Below are positions 62,368 through 64,000 of a DNA stretch of 64,000 nt, in pieces. Made by a program: the position numbers and the translations under genes. Positions within the stretch are counted from its first letter, which is position 1; each line of letters opens with the position of its first letter. This stretch comes from Hyphomicrobiales bacterium (GTDB lineage: Bacteria; Pseudomonadota; Alphaproteobacteria; Rhodospirillales; JACKKN01), in the NCBI GenBank assembly GCA_024236415.1, contig JACKKN010000004.1, forward strand, positions 124,001 through 188,000. Direction: 5' to 3'. The notes beneath the pieces were generated by a model that saw nothing but the letters and a program-made list of their open reading frames with translations, ran no database searches and was not told where the DNA came from.

Positions 62368-63366
62368 ATGGGTGTCATCAAGTACGCCGTTCCGGCGGCG
62401 GTTATCGCCGGTCTTTCCCTGTCCACCCTTTCCGCGGGCGCCGAGACCCTGAAGGCGTCGCACCAGTGGCCTGGCGGCAAGGGCGACGTGCGCGACGAGA
62501 TGGTGCAGATCATCGCCAAGGAGGTGTCCAAGGCCGGCGTCGGCCTGGACATCAAGGTCTACCCGGGCAAGTCCCTGTTCAAGCCCAAGGAGCAGTGGGG
62601 CGCCATGGTCAAGGGGCAGCTCGACATCTCGGCCTTCCCGCTGGATTATGCCAGCGGCCGCCACCCGCAGTTCAGCGCCACCCTGATGCCCGGCCTGGTC
62701 AAGAACCACGACCACGCCCGGCGCCTGAACGGCTCGCCGTTCATGGCCGACATCAAGAAGATCATCAACGACGCCGGCGTCGTCGTGCTGGCCGACGCCT
62801 GGCTGGCCGGCGGGTTCGCGTCGAAGAAGAACTGCATCCGCGGCCCCGAGACCATGAAGGGCCAGGTCACCCGCGCCGCCGGCCCGGCCTTCGAGCAGAT
62901 GCTGGTCGGCGCCGGCGCCTCCATCGCCTCCATGCCCAGCTCGGCCATCTACCAGGCCATGCAGACCGGGGTGCTGGACGCCGCCAACACCAGCTCGGGC
63001 AGCTTCGTGTCGTACCGCATCTTCGAGCAGGTCAAGTGCCTGACGGCCCCGGGCGACCACGCGCTGTGGTTCATGTACGAGCCGATCCTGATGTCCAAGA
63101 AAAGCTGGGACAAGCTGAACAAGCAGCAGCAGGACGCCCTGATGGCCGCCGGCAAGAAGGCCGAGGACTACATGACCGGCCAGGCCAAGGGCCTGGACGA
63201 CAAGCTGGTGGCGACCTTCAAGAAGGCCGGGGTCGAGGTGGTGACCATGACCGGCGACGAGGCCGCCGCCTGGCGCGCCATCGCCGACAAGACGTCGTAC
63301 AAGATCTTCTCCGAGAAGGTCCCCGGCGGCAAGGAGCTGATCGAGAAGGCCCTGGCCGTCGAGTAG
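62368..63366 (+). CDS. TRAP transporter substrate-binding protein, DctP family
   Basis: A 332-residue periplasmic binding protein. The signal peptide (VIKYAVPAAVIAGLSLSTL, cut near AGAET) is followed by LKASHQWPGGKGDVRDEMVQ and the family core with the carboxylate-binding Arg near GQVTRAAGPAFEQML. It captures a carboxylate or similar ligand for the membrane subunits encoded just downstream. GGGAGG precedes the ATG. A perfect intercistronic hairpin follows, which often keeps binding-protein mRNA levels above those of permeases. Confidence 0.92.
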   Translation: MGVIKYAVPAAVIAGLSLSTLSAGAETLKASHQWPGGKGDVRDEMVQIIAKEVSKAGVGLDIKVYPGKSLFKPKEQWGAMVKGQLDISAFPLDYASGRHPQFSATLMPGLVKNHDHARRLNGSPFMADIKKIINDAGVVVLADAWLAGGFASKKNCIRGPETMKGQVTRAAGPAFEQMLVGAGASIASMPSSAIYQAMQTGVLDAANTSSGSFVSYRIFEQVKCLTAPGDHALWFMYEPILMSKKSWDKLNKQQQDALMAAGKKAEDYMTGQAKGLDDKLVATFKKAGVEVVTMTGDEAAAWRAIADKTSYKIFSEKVPGGKELIEKALAVE

Positions 63367-63385
63367 CACCGCCCGTCACACCCCC

Positions 63386-63409
63386 GGGGCGCCCGGTGCC
63401 GGGCGCCCC
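63386..63409 (+). other. Intercistronic hairpin in the TRAP operon
   Basis: GGGGCGCCCG and CGGGCGCCCC form a perfect 10-bp stem with a 4-nt loop GTGC between the binding protein and permease genes. No T-run, so it is more likely an mRNA-stability or partial-attenuation element than a full terminator. Confidence 0.65.
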
Positions 63410-63436
63410 CTTCCGCCGGCTGACCGAGGGGAGCGC

Positions 63437-63979
63437 GTGAACGCCTTCGTCAATGCCATCCGCGCCGTCTCCAGGGCCTGCGGCGTGGCCGCGGCCCTGC
63501 TGGTGGGCTCGGCCATCGTGGTGGTGTGCCAGATGGTGGTGATGCGCTACGTGCTCAAGGCCTCGACCGTCTGGCAGACCGACTACGTGATCTTCGCCCT
63601 GGTCGGCGCGACCCTGATCGGCAGTCCCTACGTGCTGATGCTCAAGGGCCACGTCAACGTCGACCTGCTGCCCATGTACCTGGGCCGGCGCGGGCGCATG
63701 GCGCTGGCCTACCTGTCGGCCCTGGCCGGGCTGGCCTTCAGCGGCCTGCTGGCCTGGTCCGGGTTCGAGCTGTTCGACGAGGCCCTGCGCGGCGGCTGGC
63801 GCACCGACACGGTGTGGGCCCTGCCGCTGTGGATCCCCTACCTGGCCCTGCCGGTGGGGGTCGGGCTGCTGGCCCTGCAGTACGTGGCCGACCTGCTGTC
63901 CCTGGCCATGGGCCGGCAGATGCCGTTCGAGGCCGAGCCCGGGTCCGAGCCCGGCGCCGCCTGGGGCGACGAACCATGA
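63437..63979 (+). CDS. TRAP transporter small permease subunit (DctQ family)
   Basis: A 180-residue membrane protein with four hydrophobic segments and the small-subunit pattern: VVVCQMVVMRYVLKASTVWQ, then LIGSPYVLMLKGHVNVDLLP. It pairs with the large permease. The GTG at 63437 follows GAGGGGAG. Its stop overlaps the next start as ATGA. Confidence 0.9.
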   Translation: MNAFVNAIRAVSRACGVAAALLVGSAIVVVCQMVVMRYVLKASTVWQTDYVIFALVGATLIGSPYVLMLKGHVNVDLLPMYLGRRGRMALAYLSALAGLAFSGLLAWSGFELFDEALRGGWRTDTVWALPLWIPYLALPVGVGLLALQYVADLLSLAMGRQMPFEAEPGSEPGAAWGDEP

Positions 63980-64000
63980 GCCCGCTGGTGATCGGCCTGC
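63976..64000 (+). CDS. TRAP transporter large permease (DctM family), 5' end only
   Basis: Only the first eight codons (MSPLVIGL) are inside the window. The ATG overlaps the small permease stop, and position and hydrophobic start fit a DctM-type subunit. Identity is inferred from operon order. Confidence 0.6.

Overview
The window is about 70% G+C, gene-dense and full of ATGA start/stop overlaps. It reads as one contiguous chromosomal piece of an alphaproteobacterium, most likely Rhodospirillales-like. The grounds are a LuxI/LuxR pair carrying a CtrA-type site, monomeric NADP isocitrate dehydrogenase, TupBC, PhhA with an Lrp/AsnC neighbour, TRAP genes and short palindromic repeats of alphaproteobacterial style. 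The genus is inference. No rRNA, tRNA, CRISPR array, transposase or phage gene was seen.

Layout. 1-5.7 kb: molybdenum/tungsten cofactor genes (mobA, fdhD, tupB, tupC, moaA), an amidohydrolase and a small exported protein. 5.9-16.3 kb: housekeeping and catabolic genes (MnmC-type oxidoreductase, DMT exporter, Gfo/Idh/MocA oxidoreductase, amidase, M20 peptidase, Lrp regulator with phhA, helicase hrpB). 16.5-26.5 kb: a quorum-sensing island (luxR, luxI and two tiny ORFs, two matching lux-box-like dyads and a perfect CtrA-type site) beside a small glycosyltransferase, a giant FAAL-ACP-C-A-PCP-TE lipopeptide synthetase and its phosphopantetheinyl transferase. 26.5-31 kb: a two-cNMP-domain patatin phospholipase, manC and cysC.

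31-50.3 kb: an exopolysaccharide/exosortase-A-type locus. It opens with a cassette of a Tat-signal, Cys-rich protein ending in serine, a PqqD-like protein, an HprK-related kinase and a family-5 nucleotidyltransferase. Upstream of the cassette is a sigma-54 style control region (10-bp dyad, IHF-like site, -24/-12 element). The locus continues with a polyprenyl glycosylphosphotransferase, the PrsK/PrsR two-component pair (PrsR is a sigma-54 activator), a UDP-sugar epimerase and dehydrogenase, gmhA, hldE, two glycosyltransferases and two beta-helix proteins. No exosortase or PEP-CTERM protein lies in the window.

50.3-64 kb: two thioesterases, icd, an exported protein with four tandem repeats, a CaiB-type CoA transferase, fbaA, a four-gene operon (enoyl-CoA hydratase, orphan MlaF-like ATPase, VOC protein, lipocalin-like protein) and the start of a TRAP transporter operon cut by the window edge.

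The most promising material is the sigma-54-controlled HprK/PqqD/nucleotidyltransferase cassette with its candidate substrate, and the LuxI/CtrA regulatory region next to the FAAL-NRPS.
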